Shown piece after piece: positions 44,001-52,278 of a stretch of DNA of 64,000 nt (the stretch's first letter is position 1; each line of letters begins with the position of its first letter). The notes beneath the pieces are model-generated. The model did not search any database and had not been told where the DNA came from. It saw only the letters and a program-made list of their open reading frames with translations. A program made the position numbers and the translations under genes. Source of the stretch: Cytophagaceae bacterium (lineage in GTDB: Bacteria; Bacteroidota; Bacteroidia; Cytophagales; Flexibacteraceae); NCBI GenBank assembly GCA_947458545.1, contig CANGYH010000004.1, positions 62,001 through 126,000 on the forward strand, read 5' to 3'.

Positions 44001-44894
44001 ATGCCTGACCTACTACCCATGCGCGACGTACGTGTTGGCCTGGTGCAGATGACCTGCGCCGCTTCTAAGGCCGAGAACCTGGCCAAAGCCATTGAGCGCA
44101 CCCGGCAGGCTGCTGCCCAGGGTGCCCAGATTGTGGTGCTGCAAGAGCTCTTTACGAGCCTGTACTTCTGCGATGTGGAGGCTTATGACAACTTTTTGCT
44201 GGCCGAAGCCATCCCCGGCCCCAGCACGGAGGCGCTGGGGGCCGTGGCCAAGGAGCTGGGCGTAGTAATTGTAGCCTCGCTGTTTGAGAAGCGGGCCGAG
44301 GGGCTGTACCACAACACGACGGCCGTGCTGGATGCCGACGGCAGCTACCTGGGCAAGTATCGGAAGATGCACATTCCGGACGACCCGGGGTATTACGAGA
44401 AGTTCTACTTTACGCCGGGAGACCTGGGTTATAAGGTCTTTAAGACCAAGTTTGCCACGCTGGGCGTGCTGATCTGCTGGGACCAGTGGTATCCGGAGGC
44501 GGCGCGGATTACGGCCATGATGGGGGCCGATATGCTGATTTACCCGACGGCCATCGGCTGGGCCCTGCACCAGAGCCCGGAAACCAACGAGGAGCAGTAC
44601 CAGGCCTGGCAGACGATCCAGCGGGGGCACTCGGTGGCCAATGGGCTGCCGGTGATCTCTGTAAACCGCACGGGCATCGAGGCTGAAATGCAGTTTTGGG
44701 GCGGCTCTTTTGTGACCAATGCCTTTGGGAAGGTGCTCTACCAGGCCCCCCATCTGGAGGAGGCCGTGCACGTAGAGACGATCAGCCTGACAGGCTCGGA
44801 CCGGTACCGGACGCACTGGCCGTTCTTTAGGGACCGGCGCATCGACAGCTACCAGCCGCTGACCAAGCGGTTTTTGGCGGGGGATGATGATTAA
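44001..44894 (+). CDS. aguB: N-carbamoylputrescine amidase
   Basis: A nitrilase-superfamily enzyme that converts N-carbamoylputrescine to putrescine, CO2 and ammonia, completing the agmatine route begun by aguA. The catalytic triad is visible as VVLQELF (Glu), KYRKMHIPDDP (Lys) and LICWDQWYPE (Cys). AIGWALHQSPETNEEQYQAW and SVNRTGIE, with the C-terminal RTHWPFFRDRRIDSY, are typical of the N-carbamoylputrescine amidase branch. The 297-residue length is normal. The ATG at 44001 is preferred because upstream codons lack homology. Confidence 0.95.
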   Translation: MPDLLPMRDVRVGLVQMTCAASKAENLAKAIERTRQAAAQGAQIVVLQELFTSLYFCDVEAYDNFLLAEAIPGPSTEALGAVAKELGVVIVASLFEKRAEGLYHNTTAVLDADGSYLGKYRKMHIPDDPGYYEKFYFTPGDLGYKVFKTKFATLGVLICWDQWYPEAARITAMMGADMLIYPTAIGWALHQSPETNEEQYQAWQTIQRGHSVANGLPVISVNRTGIEAEMQFWGGSFVTNAFGKVLYQAPHLEEAVHVETISLTGSDRYRTHWPFFRDRRIDSYQPLTKRFLAGDDD

Positions 44895-44954
44895 ACCCGG
44901 CCGGGGGTCGGGCCGTAGGTGGGCTTGCTTGGCCGAGGGCTAGGCATCCCAGCT

Positions 44955-45413
44955 ATGAAGGTATATCGGATTACGGCGCGGCAAAGCGCGGAGGATTTGT
45001 CGGGGAAGGGGGAGGGCCGGTGGAACTCGGCCGAGTGCCCGGCATTGTATACGGCGCAATGCGTCTCGACGGCGGTGTTGGAGTGTTTGGCGCATCTGGA
45101 GGCGGATGCGGCGGGGCGGTATTTGCATCCGCCGGATTTGTGCCTGGTGACCTTTGAGCTGACCCAGCCAGAGGATGTAACGGAGCTGCACCCAGAAACG
45201 CTGCCCGCCGACTGGCAACAATACCCGGAGGCCTGTCAGCGCTATGGCGATGCCCTGCTGCGGCAGGCGGCCCACCTGGGGTTTCAGGTGCCGGCGGCGG
45301 TTTGTCCGCACGATAAAAACCTGGTGCTGAATCCGGGCTTTGCGGGCTATACGCAGGCGGTACGCATTCTGGAGATAGAGCCTTTTACGCTAGACGAGCG
45401 CCTGCTGGGCTAG
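44955..45413 (+). CDS. RES-domain protein (toxin family), no antitoxin adjacent
   Basis: A 152-residue RES protein. RES toxins have an ADP-ribosyltransferase-like fold and destroy NAD+. Visible features are the start MKVYRITARQ, the conserved Arg/Gly/Ser region GKGEGRWNSAECPALYTA with VSTAVLECLAHLE (conserved Glu), and NLVLNPGFAGYT near the end. RES genes usually follow an Xre/DUF2384 antitoxin gene, but the upstream neighbour is aguB only 60 bases away, and the downstream SGNH gene is on the other strand (4-base overlap). It may be solitary, or its antitoxin may be elsewhere. Confidence 0.82.
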   Translation: MKVYRITARQSAEDLSGKGEGRWNSAECPALYTAQCVSTAVLECLAHLEADAAGRYLHPPDLCLVTFELTQPEDVTELHPETLPADWQQYPEACQRYGDALLRQAAHLGFQVPAAVCPHDKNLVLNPGFAGYTQAVRILEIEPFTLDERLLG

Positions 45414-46282
45414 GGGGCAAATACCCGGGCCAACGCCTGGGTGAACCGGTGGGCCCCGGCGTCGCAGGGGTGGTCTGCATCGGCAAAATCTGTGGCGGGC
45501 AGGGCTTGGCGGAAGTCGGCGTAAGGGAGGCCGGCAGAGTCTAGCAGGCGCTGCTGGGTGGCAAAGCCGGGCGCGGCCAGGCGGCGGTAGGCGGGGCTGG
45601 CCGGGGGCAATACGAGCAGGAATTCTAACTTACGGCTGCGGCAATAGGCCTGCAGGGCCAGCAGGCGGCGCAGATTGGAGCCGACCTCTGCCGGGCGGGC
45701 GTAGGTGGCCAGCTCTTGGCGGCGGGCCTGGCCCGTGGCGGGCGTTGGGGCCTGGCAGGCGGGTTGCAGGCGGCTGCCCCCGGCGGAATCGGGCAGGGGG
45801 ACGTAGGGGGCGCGGGCAAACTGGACGGCCTCGCGGGGAGAGAGCTGCAGGATTTGCAGGCGGCGTCGCAGCCAGGCTACGGGGTTGTAGGTAGGCGGGC
45901 CATAGAGGGCGTCGTAGATGCGAATGCGGCTGCCTGCGGCGGTGGCATCCTCTTGCAGGCGGTGGACGCCCAGCACGACGAGCACGCGGCGCAGGTGCGG
46001 CAACCGGGGGGCATAATGGGCCAGCAGCAGACTATCTACGACGAGGGGCTGGCTGGGGTGGGCCAGCACGTAGGCCGGGCCGAGGCCGGGGGCCCAGATG
46101 CCTTGCTCGGCCTGGCTGTCGCCCAAGACGAGGGTCTTCACGTGCTGGGCTTGGGCGCGGAGCTGGACATCCTTTTGAAGGTAGCTGTTGGGGTGGCGGC
46201 GCAGCCAGTCTTCTAGCCAGGCGGCACCTGCCAGCCAAGGCAGCAAGAGCAGGGCGAGTTTGAACATCCACCGCATAGGCAT
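45410..46282 (-). CDS. SGNH-like envelope protein partnered with MBOAT
   Basis: A 290-residue protein with an N-terminal signal or anchor helix (about 5-22) and an SGNH/GDSL-like domain: the first block LVLGDSQAEQG carries the Ser, and the C-terminal FADADHPCDAGAHRFT carries the Asp-His pair. It begins immediately after the MBOAT gene stop on the same strand with no spacing, so the two are co-translated or nearly so. In alginate and cellulose O-acetylation systems an MBOAT membrane protein passes acetyl groups to such a periplasmic AlgJ/AlgX-like partner. The acceptor glycan is unknown. Confidence 0.7.
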   Translation of the reverse strand: MPMRWMFKLALLLLPWLAGAAWLEDWLRRHPNSYLQKDVQLRAQAQHVKTLVLGDSQAEQGIWAPGLGPAYVLAHPSQPLVVDSLLLAHYAPRLPHLRRVLVVLGVHRLQEDATAAGSRIRIYDALYGPPTYNPVAWLRRRLQILQLSPREAVQFARAPYVPLPDSAGGSRLQPACQAPTPATGQARRQELATYARPAEVGSNLRRLLALQAYCRSRKLEFLLVLPPASPAYRRLAAPGFATQQRLLDSAGLPYADFRQALPATDFADADHPCDAGAHRFTQALARVFAP

Positions 46283-47629
46283 CTAGAATTGAAAGTAGAT
46301 GAAGGCCGGGTTGTTGCTAGGGGCCAGAAACAGCAGCAGCCCGATAGCGGCATAATAACAGAACCAACGGAGCAGCGCCCGCCTTTGTATCAGCAGCGTA
46401 GCCGGAGCGGCAAAACGCATCGCCAGCAAATAGGCAACGGCTAAGGCTGCCGACAGAGCCAGGTTGCCGGTGCCGGCCAGTTGTTGGGGCAGGTGAGCTA
46501 CGTCTGGCAGAGAAAAGCGGGTGAGGGCTGCGAGCATCTCTTGGGCACGGACGAGGGTGGGGGCGCGGAAGAACACCCAGCCCAAGGCTACGGCCCAGAA
46601 GGTGTAGGCGGCAGAAACCCTGCGGGGGATGGGCAGCCAACGCTCGGCCAAGAGCCAGGCGGCGTGGTAGAGCCCCCAGACCAGAAAGGTGGCGGCGGCC
46701 CCGTGCCAGAGGCCGCTTAGCGCAAAGACGAGCACGATGGCGGCGGCCCAGCGCAGGCCGGTGAGGCGGTTGCCGCCAAGGGGGATGTACACATAGTCGC
46801 GAAACCAGGTACTAAGCGAGATGTGCCAGCGCCGCCAAAAGTCGGACACGGACGTGGCGCCGTAGGGGTTGTTGAAGTTGAGCGTGAGGCGGTAGCCCAG
46901 GACACGGGCACAGCCGCGGGCGATGTCGGTATAGCCGGCAAAGTCGGCCAGGATTTGCACGGTGAAGGCCAGGATGCCGACGGCGGTGGCGGCTGCGCCG
47001 TAGGGGGCGCGCCCGGCAAAGACGGGGTCTGCGATGAGGGCGAGGCGATCTGCGATGACCATCTTCTGCACCAGGCCCCAGAGGATGATGCGGCCACCGG
47101 CGACCAGGTCTGCGGGGTGGAGGCGCTTGTCGGTTACCTGGGGCAGGAAGTGGCCGGGCCGCTCGATGGGGCCTGCCACGAGCTGGGGGTAGAAGAAGAT
47201 GTACTGGGCAAAGGGCAGGAAGCGGCGCTCGGGGGCGACGCGGCGGGCGTAAACGTCTGCGGCGTAGGCAATGCCCTGAAAGGTGTGGAAGCTGAGGCCC
47301 AGCGGCACCTCGGGGCTGAGGGTGAAATCTATACCAGCCAGGCCCAACACCCAGCCCAGATATTTAAAGCTGAAAAGCAGCGCCACGTTGCTGCAGACGC
47401 TGGCCCAGAGCCAGAAGCGGCGGTGGCGCTCGCGGCCCATTTGCCAGCCGGCGCTAAAGTCTATGGCCAGTTGGGTGGCCAGGATGAGCAGGAAGGCGGG
47501 CTTATAGGCCGCATAAAACGCCACCGAGCAGAGCACGACCCAGCCCAACTGCAACCGGCCCCGGAGGCCAAAATAGACCACCGTGGTGCAGGCAAAGAAG
47601 AGCCAGTACGCGAGGGAGATGAAGTTCAA
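46283..47629 (-). CDS. MBOAT-family membrane O-acyltransferase (AlgI/DltB-like)
   Basis: A 448-residue polytopic membrane protein with about ten hydrophobic helices. It has the AlgI signatures: LGLSFHTFQGIAYAADVYARR, FAQYIFFYPQLVAGPIERP, FAGYTDIARGCARVLGY, FNNPYGATSVSDFWRRWHISLSTWFRDYVYIPLGG in outline, and the catalytic His in FALSGLWHGAAATFLVWG. MBOATs move acetyl groups across the membrane to modify exopolysaccharide or teichoic acid-like polymers. The partner SGNH protein follows directly. The gene reads away from the proposed oriC. Confidence 0.92.
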   Translation of the reverse strand: MNFISLAYWLFFACTTVVYFGLRGRLQLGWVVLCSVAFYAAYKPAFLLILATQLAIDFSAGWQMGRERHRRFWLWASVCSNVALLFSFKYLGWVLGLAGIDFTLSPEVPLGLSFHTFQGIAYAADVYARRVAPERRFLPFAQYIFFYPQLVAGPIERPGHFLPQVTDKRLHPADLVAGGRIILWGLVQKMVIADRLALIADPVFAGRAPYGAAATAVGILAFTVQILADFAGYTDIARGCARVLGYRLTLNFNNPYGATSVSDFWRRWHISLSTWFRDYVYIPLGGNRLTGLRWAAAIVLVFALSGLWHGAAATFLVWGLYHAAWLLAERWLPIPRRVSAAYTFWAVALGWVFFRAPTLVRAQEMLAALTRFSLPDVAHLPQQLAGTGNLALSAALAVAYLLAMRFAAPATLLIQRRALLRWFCYYAAIGLLLFLAPSNNPAFIYFQF

Positions 47630-47762
47630 GCGCGGGCAGGGAACGGGGGTGCAAGATGGGGATTTCTGTGCGTAGGGCGCACCCCCTCATCACCCCTTGG
47701 TATCAGCGCATGGGGAGAGGGAGAAAATAATGTTAGGAGACAGGATTGCTATATTCGTAAGG

Positions 47763-47966
47763 ATGACATACCGGTTGGATAAGACAGCGTTTGCGGTATT
47801 GACGCACCAGGAGGCCGAGGACCAGCATGTGGACATCGAGGGGAAGATGACAATGGAAGAGCGGGTGCAGCTGTGTGCTTACTTGACGAAGGTGGCCTAT
47901 GGGTATGCCAACCAGCCTTGGCCACCCATGGACAAGACGGCGTTTAAGATTCGGAAGCGGCGGTAA
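47763..47966 (+). CDS. Small conserved-looking protein with DKTAF repeats
   Basis: A 67-residue protein. It has a motif near the start (LDKTAFAVLTHQEAEDQHV), the middle MTMEERVQLCAYLTKVAYGY, and the same motif again near the end (MDKTAFKIRKRR). I recall short Bacteroidota proteins with this layout (DKTAF, then a PEERL-like helix and an AYGY motif), some beside nucleotidyltransferase-type toxin genes, but none is present here. The function is unknown. It borders the oriC region. The ATG at 47763 removes 22 unlikely upstream residues. Confidence 0.55.
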   Translation: MTYRLDKTAFAVLTHQEAEDQHVDIEGKMTMEERVQLCAYLTKVAYGYANQPWPPMDKTAFKIRKRR

Positions 47967-48002
47967 TAGTGCTGCGAAAGGGTGCGTTAACCTTACATAA
48001 GC

Positions 48003-48350
48003 TTCATCCACGTACTTATCCACAATCATCCCCAAAACCGGGGGGCTTATACACACCAGCCGGTGGGTTGCTAACGTACATCGGCCAACAAAGGGGGGTA
48101 AACCCAGAGAGCTGTTGGAGGGTTGGCAAAACCTTACGCGCAATCCCAAAAGTTATCCCTGTGGATGGCGAGCCGCTTAAGGAAGGGGCAAGTTTCCACA
48201 GCAGGGTGGATAACTTTCGCCTTAGGCTGAAAATGAACCATAGAGCCCCTACGTTTGTGTGGATAACAAGCCCAAAACCGGTGGATAACCATGCAAAAAC
48301 GCGGGTTTATCCACAGAAGGCAGCTTGTCCACATCTCCACACGCCTTAGT
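48003..48350. other. Probable chromosomal replication origin (oriC) with DnaA-box cluster
   Basis: Within ~320 bases there are four perfect DnaA boxes TTATNCACA: 48016-48024 and 48047-48055 (plus), 48258-48266 (minus), 48307-48315 (plus). Three 8-of-9 boxes lie at 48205-48213 and 48280-48288 (TTATCCACC, minus) and 48325-48333 (TTGTCCACA, plus). Weaker ones are near 48152 and 48193. An AT-rich stretch follows (48346-48390, into the next gene), a candidate unwinding element. No protein gene is credible in the interval. The flanking genes (MBOAT on the minus strand, TPR on the plus strand) point away from it, as expected for leading strands. Three parS-like sites lie within 24 kb. Confidence 0.82.
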
Positions 48351-48356
48351 ATTACT

Positions 48357-50252
48357 ATGATTCTTTCTAAATCATTTAATAGAGAACAATCGGGCCTGTG
48401 GAGAAAAAAGCTGGCCGGCCATGGGCGGGCCTTTGGACTACACCTATGCCTGGCCTTGGGCCTGTGCCTGGCGGCACAAGCCCAAAAACAGCCCGACCCA
48501 GGCCCGCGCCAGACGCTTGAGGTAGCCCGCGAATATCTGCGCCGCGGCGAGTGGCAAAAGGCAGCCGATACCTACCAGCGCATTGCCAAAGAGCCTACGC
48601 TGGTGAGCCAGGTATGGCCCGGCTATCTGGAGGCGTTGCGGCAGATTAAAGACTATGCGGAGGCAGAGCGTTACCTCCGCCGCCTCTCTAAGGCTACGCG
48701 GCGGCCAGAGTTTACGGCGCGCCTGGGCCTGCTTTATGCCGAGCAAGGCAAAGCCAAAGAGGCCGAGCGGGCCCGCAAAGACGCGTTGGGCGATTGCAAG
48801 ACACAAGACGCGGCCGCACTCCTTTCGCGCTTTTATGACGGGCAGGCCAGGTATGCCGAGGCTATAGACGCCCTGCTGCTGGCCCGCAAGCTCAGCGGCG
48901 AGCGCCATGCCTGGTCTTACGACCTGAGCCGCCTCTACGGCAAGCAAGGCAATACGGATGCCATGCTGGACGAACTCTTCGGCCTGGCGGAGCGAGACCC
49001 TTCTACCCTGGCCGAGGTGCAGGGCATGCTGCAAAACAGTCTGGACAAACCTGAGGAGACGGCTGCCTTTGAGCGACGCCTGCTGGCCAAGCTGCAGCAA
49101 GACCCCCAAAACGAAACATACGGCAGCCTGCTTTACTGGCTCTACGTGCAGCAAAAAGACTTTGAGGGTGCCTTTATACAGGCCAAGGCGCTAGACCGCC
49201 GCCTGGCCGAGCGTGGGGGCTTTCCGAACCGGATTCTGGAAGTAGCGCAACTGGCCCGCAACGCCGAGGCCTACGGCACGGCGGCGGACATTTACCAGTA
49301 TGTAGTAGAGACCTATGCCAACTCGCCGGCCGCCTTTGCCGCCCGCCGCCAGGAGCTGGAGATGCGCCGCCAGCAATTGGAGGCCACCTACCCGATAGAC
49401 CGTGCCCTGGCGCGACGCCTGCTGGGCCAGTATGGCAACCTGGTGCAGCAGGCCGCCCCACAAGAGCAGGCAGGCCTCTACTACGAGATGGGCCGGCTGA
49501 CGGGCTTTTACTTGGGCAAGGCAGACTCGGCCGTGCACCTGTTTGAGCAGGCCATCCAGACTGGCCGCTACAACCCGGAGCGGGCCGCCCGCGCCAAACT
49601 CGATTTGGGAGACCTGTACCTGATCCGCGGCGAGCCTTGGGAGAGTACGCTGCTCTATAGCCAGGTAGAGAAAGACAACAAAGACCAGCCCCTGGGCTAC
49701 GAGGCCAAGCTGCGCAACGCCCGCCTGAGCTTTTACCGGGGCGAGTTTTTGCTGGCCGAAGAGCACCTGGGCGTGCTGAAACAAGCCACCAGCCGCGAGA
49801 TTGCCAACGATGCCCTGCAACTGGCTCTGATGATATCTGACAACCTGGTGAAAGACACCACCGGCAAAGCCCTGCGTGTGTTTGCCCGGGCCGAGCTGCT
49901 GCAACTGGAGACCCAATACGATTGGGCCTTGCAGACGCTAGATAGCATTCCGCTGGTGTATAAGGGGGACGATTTGGAGGACGACGTGCTCTACCGCAAG
50001 GCGCAGATTTATACGCAGACGCGCCGCTATCCGCAGGCTGTGGAGGCGTATAAGGCCCTGCTGGAGCGCTTTGCCGAGTCTATCTATGCCGACGATGCGC
50101 TCTTTACCCAGGCCGTGCTGACGGAGGAGCGTCTGAAGGACAAACCTGCCGCCATGGCCCTGTATGAGCGACTCCTACAAGAGCAGCCGGGCTCGGTGTT
50201 TGTGGCCGAGGCACGGAAGCGGTATAGGGCGCTGAGGGGGGATGGGGTGTAG
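48357..50252 (+). CDS. Secreted or periplasmic TPR-repeat protein
   Basis: A 631-residue protein. The ATG at 48357 gives a basic N-terminus followed by a hydrophobic export signal (about 28-45, LHLCLALGLCLAAQAQ). TPR-like helical repeats fill the rest, for example EYLRRGEWQKAADTYQRIA, NDALQLALMISDNL, and a last unit YPQAVEAYKALLERFAESIYADDA. Earlier in-frame codons lie inside the DnaA-box region and give no signal. It probably acts as an envelope scaffold. As the first gene right of oriC, its promoter region must share sequence with the origin. Confidence 0.8.
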   Translation: MILSKSFNREQSGLWRKKLAGHGRAFGLHLCLALGLCLAAQAQKQPDPGPRQTLEVAREYLRRGEWQKAADTYQRIAKEPTLVSQVWPGYLEALRQIKDYAEAERYLRRLSKATRRPEFTARLGLLYAEQGKAKEAERARKDALGDCKTQDAAALLSRFYDGQARYAEAIDALLLARKLSGERHAWSYDLSRLYGKQGNTDAMLDELFGLAERDPSTLAEVQGMLQNSLDKPEETAAFERRLLAKLQQDPQNETYGSLLYWLYVQQKDFEGAFIQAKALDRRLAERGGFPNRILEVAQLARNAEAYGTAADIYQYVVETYANSPAAFAARRQELEMRRQQLEATYPIDRALARRLLGQYGNLVQQAAPQEQAGLYYEMGRLTGFYLGKADSAVHLFEQAIQTGRYNPERAARAKLDLGDLYLIRGEPWESTLLYSQVEKDNKDQPLGYEAKLRNARLSFYRGEFLLAEEHLGVLKQATSREIANDALQLALMISDNLVKDTTGKALRVFARAELLQLETQYDWALQTLDSIPLVYKGDDLEDDVLYRKAQIYTQTRRYPQAVEAYKALLERFAESIYADDALFTQAVLTEERLKDKPAAMALYERLLQEQPGSVFVAEARKRYRALRGDGV

Positions 50253-50258
50253 CTTGCT

Positions 50259-52160
50259 CTACACGCCCCGCTTGCGGCGGAAGTAGGCCCGGTACCAGGG
50301 GCTGGTCTTTTTGTAGAACTTGAGGCCGCGGTCTTCGGGGAAGACATAGACGCGGAAGATGGCCAGGCGGTCTTCTTCCCAGTCTAGCCCACCGGCGGAG
50401 ATGACGACGGCGTAGCGGAAGCCTGCCTGGGCGGCCAGGGCTTTAAGCTCGTCATTGTGGTCTCCATAGGGATAGGCGAAGCTGAGCACAGGCTGGCCCG
50501 TGAGGGCTTGCAGGGCCTGGCGGCTGCCAACCATTTCGGCCAGGGCTTCGGCGGGAGTTACCTCAGTGAGGCGGGCGTGGTTCAGGGTGTGGGCGCCGAA
50601 CTCGATGCCGGCAGCGGCCATCTCCTGGATTTGGGCCGGGGCGAGCAGGGGCATGCGGGGTTCGCCCTTGGCTACATCCCAGAAGTTGTGGTCGTGCGTG
50701 GGGTGGCCTAGGGCGTAGATGACGGCCGTGTAGCCGTGGCGGCGCAGCAGGGGCCAGGCGTTGCTGTAGTTGTCGAGGTAGCCGTCGTCGAAGGTGAGGA
50801 CGATGGGGCGCTTGGGCAAGGTGGCCCCGGGCAGGGCCTGGCGCCAGGCGTCGTATTGCGAGAAGGTGATGGTCTGGTAGCCGCGGCGCTTGAGCTGGGC
50901 CATTTGGTGGGCCAGCGTATCTGCCGTAACGAAGATGCGGTGCTGGCTTTCAATAGGTTGCAAGGGCACCTTGTGGTACATCAGCACGGGGATGTAGCCG
51001 GGGTGCAGCTTGCGCACGCGCGCCTGGCCGTAGGCCTCTTGTACCTGGGCGGCGACGGTGTCTAGCGCGTAGTGTTGGCGGATCGTTTGGGCGAGGGTGG
51101 AGGGGGAGGCCCCCTCATCACCCAGTCCTCCGTGCGTGGGGAGCACCCCCTCACCCCCCAGCCCCCTCTCCCCCTTTCGGGGAGAGGGGGGGTTGAGTTG
51201 ATTCAGATCTTGGAGAATTTGGTCTGCCAGGGTCGTTAGGTCGGGCAGGGTTTGGTGGCGGTGGGGGGCTACGTCGCCGAAGTTGGAGGCGGCGGCGGCT
51301 TGCCAGTTGGCCGGGGTGATGCGGCCGGGGGCTTCGGCCTCGCCGGCGGCGTAGAGGGGGGTGGCGGCGGCCAGGGCCTCCAGGGCCACGCGGCCAGAGC
51401 CTACGACGGCCCAGGCCTGGGCCACGCGGGTGGGCAAGTCGGCCACAAAGCCCAGGTGCTGCACCCGCTCGGGCCCGAAGCGTTGCTGCAACTGGGCAAA
51501 GGCAGCCTGGCCCTCGGGGGGTAGGTGGGTCAGTGGTCCGCCTGCGAGGTGGAGTTGGAGGGCGGGCTGTGCCGTCAGGATCTCGGCCGCGTGGTTGGCT
51601 AAGAACTGAGCCGTGACGGCACCCTTCGGCCCAGATGTGCGCCCAGCCAGCAGCAGGATGGGATAACGCTCGGCCGGGGCCAGCGGGGCAAAATCTACCC
51701 CGTTAGGGATGTGCTGCACCTTGCGGGCGGGCAGGCCGAGCTCGGCCACCAGGTGCTGGGCCAGGTTTTGGCACACGGCGATGGCGGCATGGCCGTACAC
51801 GTCGTATTGCTTGAAGCGGCCATGCCAGTGCTGGCGGCCGTGGACGGTAGAGACCAGCGCCGCCTCGGTGCCGCGCACGGCCCATAGCCCGACTTTGCTG
51901 GCCGCCCGGCTATGGGCATGGACGATGTGCACCCCCTCTGCCCGGATCAGCTTGCGCAACCCCCGTGCATTGGCCCAGCGGACAGCCAGGCCCTTTTGCC
52001 CGATGGGCATGGAGAAATACGGTGCCTGCGTAGGCGTGCTGAAGGTGTCGGACACGAGCCAAACCTGGTGGCCGTGGGCAAGCTGCCAGCCAGCCAGTTG
52101 GGCGGCATAAACCTCGGCCCCGGTGACCTCGTATTGCGACAGCAGGTGGATGATGCGCAC
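50259..52160 (-). CDS. Fused glycosyltransferase (GT-B) and polysaccharide deacetylase
   Basis: A 633-residue two-domain protein. Residues about 1-315 are a GT4-like glycosyltransferase (HLLSQYEVTGAEVYAAQLA, HIVHAHSRAASKVG, VQHIPNGVDF, LLLAGRTSGPKG). Residues about 385-633 are a NodB-type deacetylase with VLMYHKVPL, the metal-site motif IVLTFDDGYLDNY, FGAHTLNHARLT and FAYPYGDHND. The linker (about 322-355) is encoded by an inserted hairpin repeat. Start is GTG at 52160, with GACCTTTG ending 5 bases upstream. The fusion suggests that one protein both extends and de-N-acetylates an exopolysaccharide. No membrane helix is obvious. Confidence 0.87.
   Translation of the reverse strand: MRIIHLLSQYEVTGAEVYAAQLAGWQLAHGHQVWLVSDTFSTPTQAPYFSMPIGQKGLAVRWANARGLRKLIRAEGVHIVHAHSRAASKVGLWAVRGTEAALVSTVHGRQHWHGRFKQYDVYGHAAIAVCQNLAQHLVAELGLPARKVQHIPNGVDFAPLAPAERYPILLLAGRTSGPKGAVTAQFLANHAAEILTAQPALQLHLAGGPLTHLPPEGQAAFAQLQQRFGPERVQHLGFVADLPTRVAQAWAVVGSGRVALEALAAATPLYAAGEAEAPGRITPANWQAAAASNFGDVAPHRHQTLPDLTTLADQILQDLNQLNPPSPRKGERGLGGEGVLPTHGGLGDEGASPSTLAQTIRQHYALDTVAAQVQEAYGQARVRKLHPGYIPVLMYHKVPLQPIESQHRIFVTADTLAHQMAQLKRRGYQTITFSQYDAWRQALPGATLPKRPIVLTFDDGYLDNYSNAWPLLRRHGYTAVIYALGHPTHDHNFWDVAKGEPRMPLLAPAQIQEMAAAGIEFGAHTLNHARLTEVTPAEALAEMVGSRQALQALTGQPVLSFAYPYGDHNDELKALAAQAGFRYAVVISAGGLDWEEDRLAIFRVYVFPEDRGLKFYKKTSPWYRAYFRRKRGV
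51103..51196. repeat. Palindromic repeat inserted in frame into the glycosyltransferase-deacetylase linker
   Basis: C/G-tract-rich repeat with a perfect 12-bp hairpin (51162-51173 and 51179-51190) and further CCCCCTCA units. On the coding strand it encodes PPSPRKGERGLGGEG, a peptide typical of dispersed palindromic elements read through in proteins. Related sequence (CCCCCTCATCACCCC...GGGGAGAGGG) is near 47678-47723, just upstream of the MBOAT gene. Confidence 0.65.
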
Positions 52161-52278
52161 AGCCGCAAAGGTCGGGGGGAAGTTAGGAGTTACGAGTGCT
52201 GCCCCAGCCTAAATCCGTGAGGCTATTAGGATGGCAGCGGCTAATGCCTAGCGCATTTATAACCAGCGTGCTATGGGA

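Noticed and set aside
44955-45413. RES protein and the three-gene operon at 62.4 kb as parts of one system
   Set aside because: They are 17 kb apart with housekeeping genes between them; each is better treated alone.
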